From Photobacterium toruni (GTDB lineage: Bacteria > Pseudomonadota > Gammaproteobacteria > Enterobacterales > Vibrionaceae), in contig NZ_AP024854.1 in NCBI RefSeq assembly GCF_024529955.1, positions 1,984,001-2,048,000 of the forward strand: a stretch of 64,000 nucleotides of DNA. Reading direction: 5' to 3'. How positions within the stretch are numbered: position 1 is the first letter of the stretch; the number at the start of each line of letters is the position of its first letter. Below, in pieces: positions 1 through 9,305 of the stretch. Below the pieces are notes generated by a model. The model ran no database searches, was not told the origin of the DNA, and saw only the letters and a list, made by a program, of their open reading frames with translations. The position numbers and the translations under genes were made by a program.

Positions 1-31
1 ACCGCGATAGTTCGACGACATCAGTTAACAT
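1..31 (-). CDS. cydA: Cytochrome bd oxidase subunit I, first ten codons only
   Basis: On the minus strand an ATG at 31 follows a GGAG ribosome-binding site at 38-41 and opens M-L-T-D-V-V-E-L-S-R, the usual opening of Vibrionaceae CydA. The rest lies outside the window. CydA is the haem-bearing quinol-oxidising subunit of the high-affinity terminal oxidase in the inner membrane. A cydA next to ruvB is the arrangement I recall from Vibrio. The two FNR-like boxes further upstream support regulation by oxygen. The call rests on only ten residues plus context, so it is likely but not certain. Confidence 0.72.
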   Translation of the reverse strand, partial: MLTDVVELSR

Positions 32-289
32 TGATAACTCCTTTTTCACCTGCTGACGGGTGAAGTACTACACAGTGTACTGGTTATTGGTTTTAGCCAA
101 TCGTAGATAACAAACCGCAATATTAATGATCTTCCTGATCGCATTAATCATGATGATAATGGCGTCCATTCTATTGTTGCAGTTTTGTACCAAAAATATT
201 GTTTTACTGTTATTCTACAGCTAATAAATTCAAGGCTAATATTACAGATATCAGCAATAATCTTCAAAGTATTTATTAATAGTTTTGCT

Positions 290-303
290 TTGATATTTAT
301 CAA
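290..303. promoter_or_regulatory. FNR-type box (perfect consensus), upstream of cydA
   Basis: TTGAT-ATTT-ATCAA matches the FNR/CRP-family consensus TTGAT-N4-ATCAA at all ten defined positions. Its centre is about 265 bases upstream of the cydA start. FNR is a known regulator of cyd operons in gammaproteobacteria; whether it acts here is inferred. Confidence 0.65.
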
Positions 304-339
304 ATAAAACACCGCCACAAGCCAACGACGCCACTAAAC

Positions 340-353
340 ATGATTTACATCAA
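340..353. promoter_or_regulatory. Second FNR-type box, one mismatch
   Basis: ATGAT-TTAC-ATCAA matches nine of ten defined positions of the FNR consensus. It lies 50 bases, centre to centre, beyond the perfect box at 290-303, so the two would fall on about the same face of the helix. Confidence 0.5.
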
Positions 354-910
354 AAAATATTACCTTTCTTTCGTATTTTTTAAACTTTATACCACCTGTA
401 TTTTTAATATTTACTTTTAATAATGATGCATTAGATCATAATCCATTCTTATTTATTCACAATCAATCAATATAAAATCATTACCGCTTTTGCAAAAAGC
501 TCTCTATAAATCAATATTAAACAACAGGTTACACAATTCCATTTGCAAATAATTGTATGCCAATAAAGAATCCACAAGTGGTACTAATAAATATTTCACT
601 TAAATAAAAAACCAACTAAACAGCAAAAAATTCATTATATAACAATGTCTTATTTGTATGATTATAATATTCATTGAACTAAAAGGCCTCAAACGATCAT
701 TTTGTATTAAATAGATTTTAATTATGATTAAATATTTAAAGGATAAATATTATACAAAAAAACAATACTTAATAAGTTCAGATAAAATTCTATACTTTTG
801 TGTTTAATTAAAAGTACCAACTCGTTATTAAATGGTAATCAATATTATTTTCAATAACATTATTATTGTTAAATATTAGCTTTTTTTTATATTTCTGAAA
901 TAGAGGTATA

Positions 911-940
911 AAAAAAACGAGACTATTATTGTCTCGTTTT
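911..940 (-). terminator. Terminator after ruvB
   Basis: Inverted repeat AAAACGAGAC (914-923) and GTCTCGTTTT (931-940) with a 7-base loop. Read on the minus strand the stem is followed by a run of T from the A-tract at 911-917. It lies 35 bases beyond the ruvB stop. Confidence 0.85.
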
Positions 941-965
941 TTACTTTTTACTTTTTACTTTTTAC
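938..965. repeat. Tandem repeat (TTTTTAC)x4
   Basis: Four exact copies of the 7-base unit TTTTTAC, plus a partial fifth, sit between the ruvB stop and its terminator. A simple repeat of this kind can vary in number by slippage. Confidence 0.9.
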
Positions 966-974
966 TTTCCGTTA

Positions 975-1991
975 TTATTTTGTTTTTGGTATATCAAGTC
1001 CAAAATGTAAATAAGCACGTTGAGTTGCAATTCGACCACGTGGTGTACGTTGTAAAAAACCTTGCTGAATCAAATATGGCTCAAGTACATCTTCAATAGT
1101 GTCTCTCTCTTCACCAATTGCAGCAGCTAAATTATCAAGTCCAACGGGTCCCCCCATGAACTTATCAATAATAGCCATCAATAATTTACGGTCCATATAG
1201 TCAAAGCCGCTACTATCAACATCGAGCATATCAAGTGCTTTATTTGCGACTTCAGAGCAAATATGGCCATTACTTTTCACTTCAGCATAATCACGAACAC
1301 GACGTAATAATCGATTCGCAATACGTGGCGTACCGCGAGCACGCATTGCCATTTCCATCGCCCCTCCCTCTTCAAGGGATAAACCAAGATAACTGGCACT
1401 ACGAGAGACGATATCTTTAAGATCATCCACTTTGTAATATTCTAAGCGTTGCGTAATACCAAATCGATCACGTAATGGCGAGGTTAACGATCCCGCACGT
1501 GTCGTCGCACCAATTAAGGTAAATGGTGGTAAATCAATTTTAATTGAACGCGCTGCAGGACCTTCACCAATCATAATATCTAATTGATAGTCTTCCATTG
1601 CTGGATAAAGAATCTCTTCAACTTGCGGGCTTAAACGATGAATTTCATCAATAAAAAGCACATCGTTTTCTTCAAGATTAGTTAATAACGCAGCCAGATC
1701 TCCTGCCTTTTCAAGCACTGGTCCTGATGTAGTACGAATACTCACACCCATTTCATTAGCCACAATATTGGCCAAGGTGGTTTTACCTAAACCAGGAGGA
1801 CCAAAGATCAATAAGTGGTCAAGAGCCTCATTGCGCAATCTTGCTGCTTGAATAAATATTTCCATTTGATCACGAACGTGATCTTGACCTTGATAATCGT
1901 TGAGTAACTTCGGACGAATAGCGCGATCTATAATTTCATCTTCGCGAGGTGTCTCAAAATTACTAGAAACCAGTCTATCGGCTTCAATCAT
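975..1991 (-). CDS. ruvB: Holliday junction branch migration helicase RuvB
   Basis: RuvB is the hexameric AAA+ motor that, loaded by RuvA, drives branch migration of Holliday junctions in recombination and repair. The 338 residues are near the family norm. Visible motifs are Walker [10 protein letters not shown] (64-72), Walker B LFIDEIH (112-118), sensor 1 GATTRAG (161-167) and the arginine-finger stretch LRDRFG (173-178), followed by a winged-helix C-terminus ending in RAYLHFGL. The gene starts 27 bases after the ruvA stop, so the two form one unit, and the terminator at 911-940 closes it. It is probably SOS-induced through the LexA-type box before ruvA. Confidence 0.98.
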   Translation of the reverse strand: MIEADRLVSSNFETPREDEIIDRAIRPKLLNDYQGQDHVRDQMEIFIQAARLRNEALDHLLIFGPPGLGKTTLANIVANEMGVSIRTTSGPVLEKAGDLAALLTNLEENDVLFIDEIHRLSPQVEEILYPAMEDYQLDIMIGEGPAARSIKIDLPPFTLIGATTRAGSLTSPLRDRFGITQRLEYYKVDDLKDIVSRSASYLGLSLEEGGAMEMAMRARGTPRIANRLLRRVRDYAEVKSNGHICSEVANKALDMLDVDSSGFDYMDRKLLMAIIDKFMGGPVGLDNLAAAIGEERDTIEDVLEPYLIQQGFLQRTPRGRIATQRAYLHFGLDIPKTK

Positions 1992-2018
1992 AATAAATAC
2001 CTATTACAGGATGTGTGA

Positions 2019-2642
2019 TCACACCATTGAACGTAGTGCATCACGAATCATCGCTTCACTGGTCATGTCTGGCTGAGCAACTTGTGCTACAACTTTAGCG
2101 GCAATTTGTGGTTTATAACCTAAAGCAACTAATGCGCTAACGGCTTCATCTTCAGCTCGCGCTTGATTTGCTGGATATTGAATTTCAGCATTAGATGCTG
2201 CGGTATCAAGTGCTGCGGTGAATAAATCGCCTTCACCCCAACCTTTTAGACGATCTTTCATCTCAACCACTAATCGTTCTGCAGTTTTCTTACCCACACC
2301 CGGAATTTTAACCAGCGTAGTAACATCCTCTAGCTCTACACTACGTACAAATTGACTTGCCGTCATTGCAGATAAGATAGCTAGACCCAATTTAGGTCCA
2401 ACACCATTTGCTTTAATGACTTCACGAAATAATTCACGCTCGCTTTTTTTATTAAAGCCATACAATAACTGGGCATCTTCACGCACAACAAAGTGAGTAA
2501 AAATAATCGCTTCTTGACCTAACTCAGGTAACTCATAGAAACAGCTCATCGGCATAGCAACTTCATAGCCAATCCCGCCCACTTCAAGGAGTACTTCTGG
2601 TGGCTGTTTTTCAATCACAATTCCGCGTAGTCGGCCAATCAC
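2019..2642 (-). CDS. ruvA: Holliday junction-binding protein RuvA
   Basis: RuvA is a tetrameric junction-binding protein that holds the four-way DNA flat and recruits RuvB. At 207 residues it has the usual three-part build: an N-terminal OB-fold opening MIGRLRG, a middle part with helix-hairpin-helix motifs (NGVGPKLGL and [13 protein letters not shown]), and a C-terminal three-helix domain that contacts RuvB. The start codon is GTG; the alignment to known RuvA openings fixes it. A terminator at 2731-2755 separates it from ruvC, and the LexA-type box at 2692-2707 lies about 50 bases upstream, so ruvAB is probably an SOS unit with its own promoter. Confidence 0.97.
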   Translation of the reverse strand: MIGRLRGIVIEKQPPEVLLEVGGIGYEVAMPMSCFYELPELGQEAIIFTHFVVREDAQLLYGFNKKSERELFREVIKANGVGPKLGLAILSAMTASQFVRSVELEDVTTLVKIPGVGKKTAERLVVEMKDRLKGWGEGDLFTAALDTAASNAEIQYPANQARAEDEAVSALVALGYKPQIAAKVVAQVAQPDMTSEAMIRDALRSMV

Positions 2643-2691
2643 AACATCATCTCTATAATAGGAAGTAAACTGGCACTAGAATAGTAAACTA

Positions 2692-2707
2692 CTGGATCAA
2701 TATCCAG
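2692..2707 (-). promoter_or_regulatory. LexA (SOS) box of ruvAB
   Basis: On the minus strand the 16-mer reads CTGGATATTGATCCAG, a palindrome of form CTGG-N8-CCAG. The E. coli ruvA LexA site as I recall it is CTGGATATCTATCCAG, which differs at two central positions and shares the same departure from the standard CTGT-N8-ACAG. It lies 49 bases before the ruvA start. Confidence 0.75.
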
Positions 2708-2730
2708 CCCTTTATGCATACTACCTTCAA

Positions 2731-2755
2731 TAAAAAAAGCAGCCATCGCTGCTTC
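2731..2755 (-). terminator. Terminator after ruvC
   Basis: AGCAGC (2738-2743) and GCTGCT (2748-2753) form a tight hairpin with a 4-base loop. On the minus strand it is followed by seven T. It stands between ruvC and ruvA and argues that ruvAB is transcribed mainly from its own promoter. Confidence 0.8.
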
Positions 2756-2789
2756 TATATAATAACAATAAGGCTTATTACTCGATAAA

Positions 2790-3311
2790 CTAACGGTAAC
2801 GACCACGACGAGCACTGGTTACTTTACCTGCCATTGCAATTAAAGTTTTATGAGTATGAGCATGACAAATAGCAATCGCTAAAGCATCGGCAGCATCAGC
2901 TTGTGGTTTCCCTTCCAGCTTGAGTACTGAACACACCATATGCTGTACCTGAACTTTATCTGCTCCACCATTGCCCACTACGGCTTGCTTAATTAGTCGC
3001 GCTGCATATTCACTCACAGGTAAATCTGCATTAACGGCCGCGACAATAGCACAACCACGCGCCTGCCCAAGCTTGATCGCAGAACTGGCATTTTTACCCA
3101 TAAACACTTCCTCAATCGCAAAACAGTCGGGTTGAAATTGAGTAATAACCTCAGAAACCCCTGCATAAATCTGTTTTAATCGACCGGGAATATCAGGGCA
3201 TGATGTACGAATACATCCACTGCCTAAATATTCTAGCTTACGACCAACTTGTCGAATAACACCGTATCCCGTAATACGCGAACCGGGGTCAATACCTAAA
3301 ATGATAGACAT
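2790..3311 (-). CDS. ruvC: Holliday junction resolvase RuvC
   Basis: RuvC is the dimeric endonuclease that makes symmetric cuts in Holliday junctions held by RuvAB. The 173 residues match the family. The RNase H-like acidic set is present: Asp8 in ILGIDPGS, Glu67/68 in FAIEEVF, and Asp139/Asp142 in ADAADALA, equal to the E. coli catalytic residues shifted by one. It lies upstream of ruvA on the same strand but is followed by its own terminator. No yebC-like gene precedes it within the window; aspS is the next gene, 198 bases away. Confidence 0.97.
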   Translation of the reverse strand: MSIILGIDPGSRITGYGVIRQVGRKLEYLGSGCIRTSCPDIPGRLKQIYAGVSEVITQFQPDCFAIEEVFMGKNASSAIKLGQARGCAIVAAVNADLPVSEYAARLIKQAVVGNGGADKVQVQHMVCSVLKLEGKPQADAADALAIAICHAHTHKTLIAMAGKVTSARRGRYR

Positions 3312-3401
3312 GAATCCAATATACCACTTGGTTAATATATCAATTTTCGATTGCAGCTAACTATAGTCTAACCACACTCCACATTAACATTGATATAAAC
3401 A

Positions 3402-3438
3402 TAAAAATAAGCCGACCTCTTATTACTAAGGGTCGGCC
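3402..3438 (-). terminator. Terminator after aspS
   Basis: GCCGACC (3411-3417) pairs with GGTCGGC (3431-3437) around a 13-base loop, followed on the minus strand by a T-rich stretch (complement of 3402-3410). It separates aspS from ruvC. Confidence 0.75.
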
Positions 3439-3509
3439 TGTTATTCGCTATTGTTAATAAAGATTAATCATAGTGAATATCGTCAAGTCAGTTGATTTAA
3501 TAATCTAAC

Positions 3510-5291
3510 TTATTCTTGATCTACTTTCTTCTTTGCAATCTTAACGGCAATTGAAAGTTCTTCCAATGCTGCTGGATTTGCTAAGCTTGGCGCATCTGTA
3601 AGTAGACATGCTGCTGCGGTTGTTTTAGGGAATGCAATAACGTCACGAATGTTATCAGTACCACAAAGTAGCATTACCAAACGGTCGAGACCAAATGCAA
3701 GACCTGCGTGTGGTGGTGTACCAAACTGCAATGCATCTAGTAAGAAACCAAACTTCAGACGTTGCTCTTCAGTTGAGATACCTAGAATATCAAACACTGT
3801 TGATTGCATTGCTGAGTTGTGAATACGTACAGAACCACCGCCCACTTCGTAGCCATTGATAACCATATCGTATGCATTGGATAATGCATCAGCAGGGTTA
3901 GCTGCTAGCTCTTCTGGAGTTAGGTTTAATGGAGAAGTAAATGGGTGGTGCATTGCAGACAATGAGCCATCTTCATTTTCTTCAAACATTGGGAAATCAA
4001 CAACCCAAAGTGGTTTCCAAGCTGACTTATCAGTTAATTCTAGATCTTCACCTAGTTTCAGACGAAGTGCACCCATCGCTTCTGTAACAACACGCTTGCT
4101 ATCAGCACCAAATAGAATGATATCGCCAGATTCTGCTTGAGTACGCTCAAGTAAGTTCTCAACAATTTCTGCGTTTAGGAACTTAGCCACTGGAGATTGA
4201 ACACCCTCAATACCTGCAGCGCGATCGTTAACCTTCATCCATGCTAAGCCTTTCGCACCATAAATGCCTACAAACTTAGTGTATTCATCAATTTGCTTAC
4301 GGCTTAGAGATGCGCCACCCGGAACACGGATAACAGCAACGCGACCTTTAGGATCATTTGCTGGAGCAGAGAATACTTGGAACTCAACATCTTTAACAAT
4401 GTCAGCAACATCAACTAACTCTAGTGGGTTACGTAGATCTGGCTTATCAGAACCAAAACGACGTGCCGCTTCTTCAAATGACATAACAGGGAATGCGCCA
4501 AGATCTACATTTAATAGCTCTTTCCACATTTCTGTGATCATTTTTTCAGTTGTTGCACGTACTTGATCTGCAGACATGAACGATGTTTCGATATCGATTT
4601 GAGTAAATTCAGGCTGACGATCAGCACGTAAATCTTCATCACGGAAACATTTAACGATTTGATAGTAACGATCAAAACCAGACATCATCAACAATTGCTT
4701 AAATAACTGTGGTGATTGCGGTAATGCGTAGAATTTACCTTTATGTACACGACTTGGTACTAAGTAATCACGCGCACCTTCTGGTGTTGCTTTCGTTAGT
4801 ACTGGAGTTTCGATATCTAAGAAAGCATTATCATCAAGGAAACGACGAACAAAGCTTGATGCTTTAGCACGTAGCTTAATGCGGTCGCTCATTTCTGGAC
4901 GACGAAGATCTAAATAACGGTATTTTAGACGTTGTTCTTCTGAGTTCTTTTGGTTGAAGTCAAGCGGTAACGCTTCTGAACGGTTGATGATCTCAAGGCC
5001 AGTTGCATAAATTTCAACTTCACCTGTTGCCATGTCTTTATTACATTGGCTTTCAGGACGCTCACGCACTTCACCCGTTAGACGAATACAAAACTCGTTA
5101 CGTAATTGGTTTGCTAGTCCGAAGATTTCTGTCATATCAGGGTCAATAACAACCTGAACCACACCTTCGCGATCACGCATATCAATAAAGATAAGACCGC
5201 CCAAATCACGGCGACGGTTAACCCAACCACATAAATCTACTGTTTGTCCTGCTAGGGACTTATTTAGGTGTCCACAATAATGGGTGCGCAT
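3510..5291 (-). CDS. aspS: Aspartyl-tRNA synthetase
   Basis: A class II synthetase that attaches aspartate to tRNA-Asp in the cytoplasm. At 593 residues it is the long bacterial type: an N-terminal OB-fold anticodon-binding domain (opening [10 protein letters not shown]), the catalytic core, and the bacterial GAD insertion in the middle. Class II motif 2 is seen in [18 protein letters not shown] and motif 3 in [15 protein letters not shown] near the C-terminus. It is divergent from the DUF72 gene at 5616. A hairpin about 90 bases before the start (5380-5418) would lie in the mRNA leader if the promoter is beyond it. A terminator follows the gene. Confidence 0.98.
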   Translation of the reverse strand: MRTHYCGHLNKSLAGQTVDLCGWVNRRRDLGGLIFIDMRDREGVVQVVIDPDMTEIFGLANQLRNEFCIRLTGEVRERPESQCNKDMATGEVEIYATGLEIINRSEALPLDFNQKNSEEQRLKYRYLDLRRPEMSDRIKLRAKASSFVRRFLDDNAFLDIETPVLTKATPEGARDYLVPSRVHKGKFYALPQSPQLFKQLLMMSGFDRYYQIVKCFRDEDLRADRQPEFTQIDIETSFMSADQVRATTEKMITEMWKELLNVDLGAFPVMSFEEAARRFGSDKPDLRNPLELVDVADIVKDVEFQVFSAPANDPKGRVAVIRVPGGASLSRKQIDEYTKFVGIYGAKGLAWMKVNDRAAGIEGVQSPVAKFLNAEIVENLLERTQAESGDIILFGADSKRVVTEAMGALRLKLGEDLELTDKSAWKPLWVVDFPMFEENEDGSLSAMHHPFTSPLNLTPEELAANPADALSNAYDMVINGYEVGGGSVRIHNSAMQSTVFDILGISTEEQRLKFGFLLDALQFGTPPHAGLAFGLDRLVMLLCGTDNIRDVIAFPKTTAAACLLTDAPSLANPAALEELSIAVKIAKKKVDQE

Positions 5292-5615
5292 AAGAAATTC
5301 CCAATCTGTCTATATTAGCATGTTCGTACTCGAGTCACAGCTCACTGCTAACCCAAGTACAACTGGTTCAATCCCGACCGCTTGCTGTCTAATTTACGCA
5401 TAAAATTGGATAGCAAGCCGACCAAGAGGCAAAAATAACAAGCTATTATACCCAAACGGCCTCAGTTTGCGAAGTTAACCGCACGTTTATTCGCACGATC
5501 TACCACCAATCAAAAATGGAATCGTAATTAATCGTTTTCTGTCATGGTTATTTAAGCTTTTCAAGGTGAGTTACGATAAAATTCTAAGATATTATATCAA
5601 CGGCTTGAACTTTAA
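5292..5615. other. Divergent intergenic region, aspS / DUF72 gene
   Basis: A 324-base gap that must hold both divergent promoters. The notable structure is a long imperfect hairpin: GCTTGCT (5380-5386) pairs with AGCAAGC (5412-5418), with further pairing of AATTT (5391-5395) to the A/T stretch at 5403-5407. No T-run follows on either strand, so it does not look like a plain terminator. No small gene was seen. Confidence 0.5.
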
Positions 5616-6503
5616 ATGATATCAACCCAAAATCTACCACTTCGAATAGGCTTAACCCAGTGGTCACACAACCATTGGGTTAACAGCCTATATGATAAAG
5701 GTTGTAAAAGTGGTGAGCGTCTTGCGCGCTATGCTGAAGTATTTACAACGGTAGAAGGTAATACCACATTTTATGCTACGCCAAGTATGGCAACAGTACA
5801 AAAATGGCATGATGCTACCCCTGACCCTTTTCGTTTTACGTTTAAACTGCCACAAACTATTACTCACCAGCAGCAACTGCGTCATTGCAATCAAACCGTG
5901 GCTGATTTTTTAAATACGATGCAAGTAATAATACCTAAAACCGCGATTTGGAAAATTCAATTACCCGCACAATTTGGACCAGATTCATTGCCCATCTTAG
6001 CCAAATTTCTTGACACGCTGCCGTCACATCTCACAACCGGTGTTGAAGTTCGTCATCCTGAGTTTTTTACTAAAGGTATCGCGGAACAAACACTTAATCG
6101 ATTACTCATTGAAAAAGGCAGTAATCGAATAATTATGGATAGTCGTCCCCTCTTCTCAGCACCACCAACAACCCCTGCAACCATAGAGGCACAACGTAAA
6201 AAACCGCGTCTTCCTGTTCATGCTATTGCCACCGCTAATAACCCCGTTATTCGCTTTATTGGTCATCCTGATGATAGCTATAACGATCCTTTCTTTAATA
6301 ATTGGTTACAGCGAATACCATTATGGTTAGCCGCAGGTAAACAGCCTTACCTCTTTATCCATTCACCAGATAATAATCATGCACCAGAATCAGCCATCCG
6401 TTTATATCAACGCTTACAACAACATGTAGCGACAACGATGGAACTACCTGATTTAGCTAAACCACAACACCAACAGCAAAATCAACAAATCGCTCTGTTA
6501 TAA
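5616..6503 (+). CDS. DUF72 family protein (YecE-like)
   Basis: A 295-residue protein of the DUF72 family (E. coli YecE), which has a TIM-barrel-like fold and no settled biochemical role. Family marks seen are the opening IGLTQWSHNHWVNSLY, the EVFTTVEGNTTFYATP stretch (about 40-56), the FKLPQTITH strand, GVEVRHPEFF (about 142-151) and a C-terminal YLFIHSPDNN. The tail after about 275 is rich in glutamine. It stands alone on the plus strand ahead of cmoA; about 150 bases separate them, so joint transcription is possible but not shown. Confidence 0.88.
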   Translation: MISTQNLPLRIGLTQWSHNHWVNSLYDKGCKSGERLARYAEVFTTVEGNTTFYATPSMATVQKWHDATPDPFRFTFKLPQTITHQQQLRHCNQTVADFLNTMQVIIPKTAIWKIQLPAQFGPDSLPILAKFLDTLPSHLTTGVEVRHPEFFTKGIAEQTLNRLLIEKGSNRIIMDSRPLFSAPPTTPATIEAQRKKPRLPVHAIATANNPVIRFIGHPDDSYNDPFFNNWLQRIPLWLAAGKQPYLFIHSPDNNHAPESAIRLYQRLQQHVATTMELPDLAKPQHQQQNQQIALL

Positions 6504-6639
6504 GCAATATTCAAAAAAAAGTGCAATAACAATTATTAAAGACAAATGGTGCTATTTTCTCTACAATACGCGACCTTTCAAAGGTGATGGATCGCCTGAT
6601 AGCAGTGCTTTAATCCAGTCTCTATCGTAGTCCCTGTAG

Positions 6640-7404
<765 letters not shown>

Positions 7405-7420
7405 GGTTTATAGTTCCAAT

Positions 7421-8395
7421 ATGTTTAGTTTTTCTGCTTTTTATCAGCTTCTTGCTCAACATGAGACTCTGCGTCCATGGTTAAATACTCTGCCACAACA
7501 ATTAACTGATTGGGAACAACAAGAGCATGGTGACATGGCTCGTTGGGCACGCGCACTGCAAAAATTCCCAACCGATAAGCCAGATATTATTGATCTCAAA
7601 AATGATGTTAGTCTGCGCAATGCAACCCCTATTGCTGACGGTGAGAAAAAACGTTTAGAAAGTCTATTACGTTTACTTCATCCTTGGCGTAAAGGGCCAT
7701 TCACTGTTCATGATATCCATATCGACACCGAATGGCGTTCAGACTGGAAATGGGATCGTGTATTACCACATATCACCCCATTAAAAGGCCGTAGTGTATT
7801 AGACGTCGGTTGTGGTAATGGCTATCACATGTGGCGCATGCTGGGTGAAGGGGCAAAATTAACTGTTGGTATTGATCCTTCAAGCTTATTTTTGATCCAA
7901 TTTGAAGCCATTAAACGCTTAATGGGTCAAGACGATCGCGCCTATTTATTACCCCTTGGCATCGAACAATTACCTGAACTAAAAGCCTTTGATACTGTAT
8001 TCAGCATGGGGGTGCTATATCACCGTCGTTCACCCCTAGATCATATTCTACAACTGAAAAATCAATTGCGTGCAGGTGGTGAAGTAATTTTAGAAACATT
8101 AGTTATTGATGGCGATGAAAATACTGTCCTTGTACCTACTCATCGTTATGCACAAATGCATAATGTCTATTTTTTCCCTTCAGCCAAGGCATTAAAAGTG
8201 TGGATGGAAAAATGTGGCTTTGTTGATGTACGTATTGTTGATGAGAATATCACAACTACAGACGAACAAAGATCAACCAACTGGATGACAAATAATTCGC
8301 TACCGGAATATTTAAACCAAGAAGATAGTTCAAAAACTATAGAAGGTTATCCAGCACCAAGACGTGCAATCTTAGTCGGTAGGAATCCTGACTAA
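7421..8395 (+). CDS. cmoB: tRNA U34 carboxymethyltransferase CmoB
   Basis: CmoB transfers the carboxymethyl group from carboxy-SAM to 5-hydroxyuridine-34 of tRNAs, completing the cmo5U modification that widens wobble decoding. The start at 7421 gives [13 protein letters not shown] and 324 residues (E. coli has 323). An upstream reading to 7307 would run through cmoA and is rejected. Key blocks are [17 protein letters not shown], the SAM motif [38 protein letters not shown], and the ending [12 protein letters not shown]. An AAGG at 7403-7406 lies 14 bases ahead of the start, a loose ribosome-binding site. A terminator follows at 8404-8432. Confidence 0.96.
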   Translation: MFSFSAFYQLLAQHETLRPWLNTLPQQLTDWEQQEHGDMARWARALQKFPTDKPDIIDLKNDVSLRNATPIADGEKKRLESLLRLLHPWRKGPFTVHDIHIDTEWRSDWKWDRVLPHITPLKGRSVLDVGCGNGYHMWRMLGEGAKLTVGIDPSSLFLIQFEAIKRLMGQDDRAYLLPLGIEQLPELKAFDTVFSMGVLYHRRSPLDHILQLKNQLRAGGEVILETLVIDGDENTVLVPTHRYAQMHNVYFFPSAKALKVWMEKCGFVDVRIVDENITTTDEQRSTNWMTNNSLPEYLNQEDSSKTIEGYPAPRRAILVGRNPD

Positions 8396-8403
8396 CGACT
8401 GAC

Positions 8404-8432
8404 AAAAGGGATGCTGTGCGCATCCCTTTTTT
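8404..8432 (+). terminator. Terminator after cmoB
   Basis: AAAAGGGATGC (8404-8414) pairs with GCATCCCTTTT (8420-8430) around a 5-base loop and runs into a T6 tract. Confidence 0.9.
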
Positions 8433-8483
8433 AATGTAAACTGATGTAGTTATTATATAAAACAGACGCACATAGGAGATATG

Positions 8484-9290
8484 ATGCTTCGTCTTAGCAT
8501 ATCAGTAATTGCACTAGCGATACTTTCAGGATGCACCTCAAACGCAACGCTAGAGAAAAACCACCAACAAACTTTAGCGGCCATTAATAATGTTTCTACA
8601 CACATTGACACTAAAATCAATAATGTTTCTGCACATGTTGAAAAACAACAACAATATATAGGTCAACTTGAAAGAAAATTAGCATCTATCTCAAAAGATA
8701 TAAAATTTCTTAAGCACAAGAGCCTAACTCAACCTAAAGTCATTGTTGAAAAACAGATAATTCGCATTCCCGCAGAACAACCCGCCGTTGATTCTAAAAT
8801 TGCTAATGGCAAAGTCATCTTAGGGCAAGAGGAATGGGTCTGGATTGATTCTGTTAAGAGCCATTTTAAAGCCCGTGTTGATACTGGTGCGACAACATCA
8901 TCACTCAATGCCGTTGATGTTCAAACATTTGAACGTGATGGTAAAGAATGGGTTCGTTTTAATTTAAGTCATAATTCTGCCATTGATACTCCAGCAGAAA
9001 TTGCAGCAAATAACAAAACAAAACCTGAAACGATTGAAGCACCAATTTATCGCTGGGTACGTATTCGTCAGTCAACCTCTGAAGAAGCTGTTCGCCGTCC
9101 AGTGATCGAAGCATGGATCACATTAGGCTCTTTACACGAAAAAGCACAGTTCACTCTCGCAGATAGAACGAAAATGGATTTCCCTGTTCTACTTGGCCGT
9201 GAATTCTTTAAAGATATTGCGTTAGTCGATGTAGGTAAACAATTTGTACAAGGAAAGACTGAGCCAAAGCCAGTCCAAGTTAATGAATAA
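8484..9290 (+). CDS. Lipoprotein with retropepsin-like (Zn_protease/RimB-type) domain
   Basis: From the ATG at 8484 it has 268 residues. AGGAG at 8474-8478 suits 8484 (5-base spacing) better than the ATG at 8481 (2-base). The first 17 residues are a lipoprotein signal with lipobox LSGC; Thr at +2 predicts outer-membrane retention. Residues about 25-80 are hydrophilic and heptad-like with repeated INNVS, probably a coiled-coil stalk. The C-terminal domain belongs to the family annotated as putative ATP-dependent zinc protease (PF05618). Its core shows D-T-G-A (residues 133-136), the hallmark of retroviral-type aspartic proteases, and GREFF near the end; no zinc motif is visible. It is the first of three closely spaced genes. 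Substrate unknown. Confidence 0.85.
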   Translation: MLRLSISVIALAILSGCTSNATLEKNHQQTLAAINNVSTHIDTKINNVSAHVEKQQQYIGQLERKLASISKDIKFLKHKSLTQPKVIVEKQIIRIPAEQPAVDSKIANGKVILGQEEWVWIDSVKSHFKARVDTGATTSSLNAVDVQTFERDGKEWVRFNLSHNSAIDTPAEIAANNKTKPETIEAPIYRWVRIRQSTSEEAVRRPVIEAWITLGSLHEKAQFTLADRTKMDFPVLLGREFFKDIALVDVGKQFVQGKTEPKPVQVNE

Positions 9291-9305
9291 AATCAAGAGG
9301 CTATC

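Larger units (their letters stand above)
32..974. other. Long AT-rich spacer between cydA and ruvB
   Basis: About 940 bases without a convincing gene. The cydA side (to about 360) has the cydA ribosome-binding site and two FNR-like boxes. From about 360 to 900 it is extremely AT-rich with short frames only and no recognisable RNA gene. The ruvB terminator and a TTTTTAC tandem repeat close it. Most of it is probably cydA promoter and 5' leader. Confidence 0.6.
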
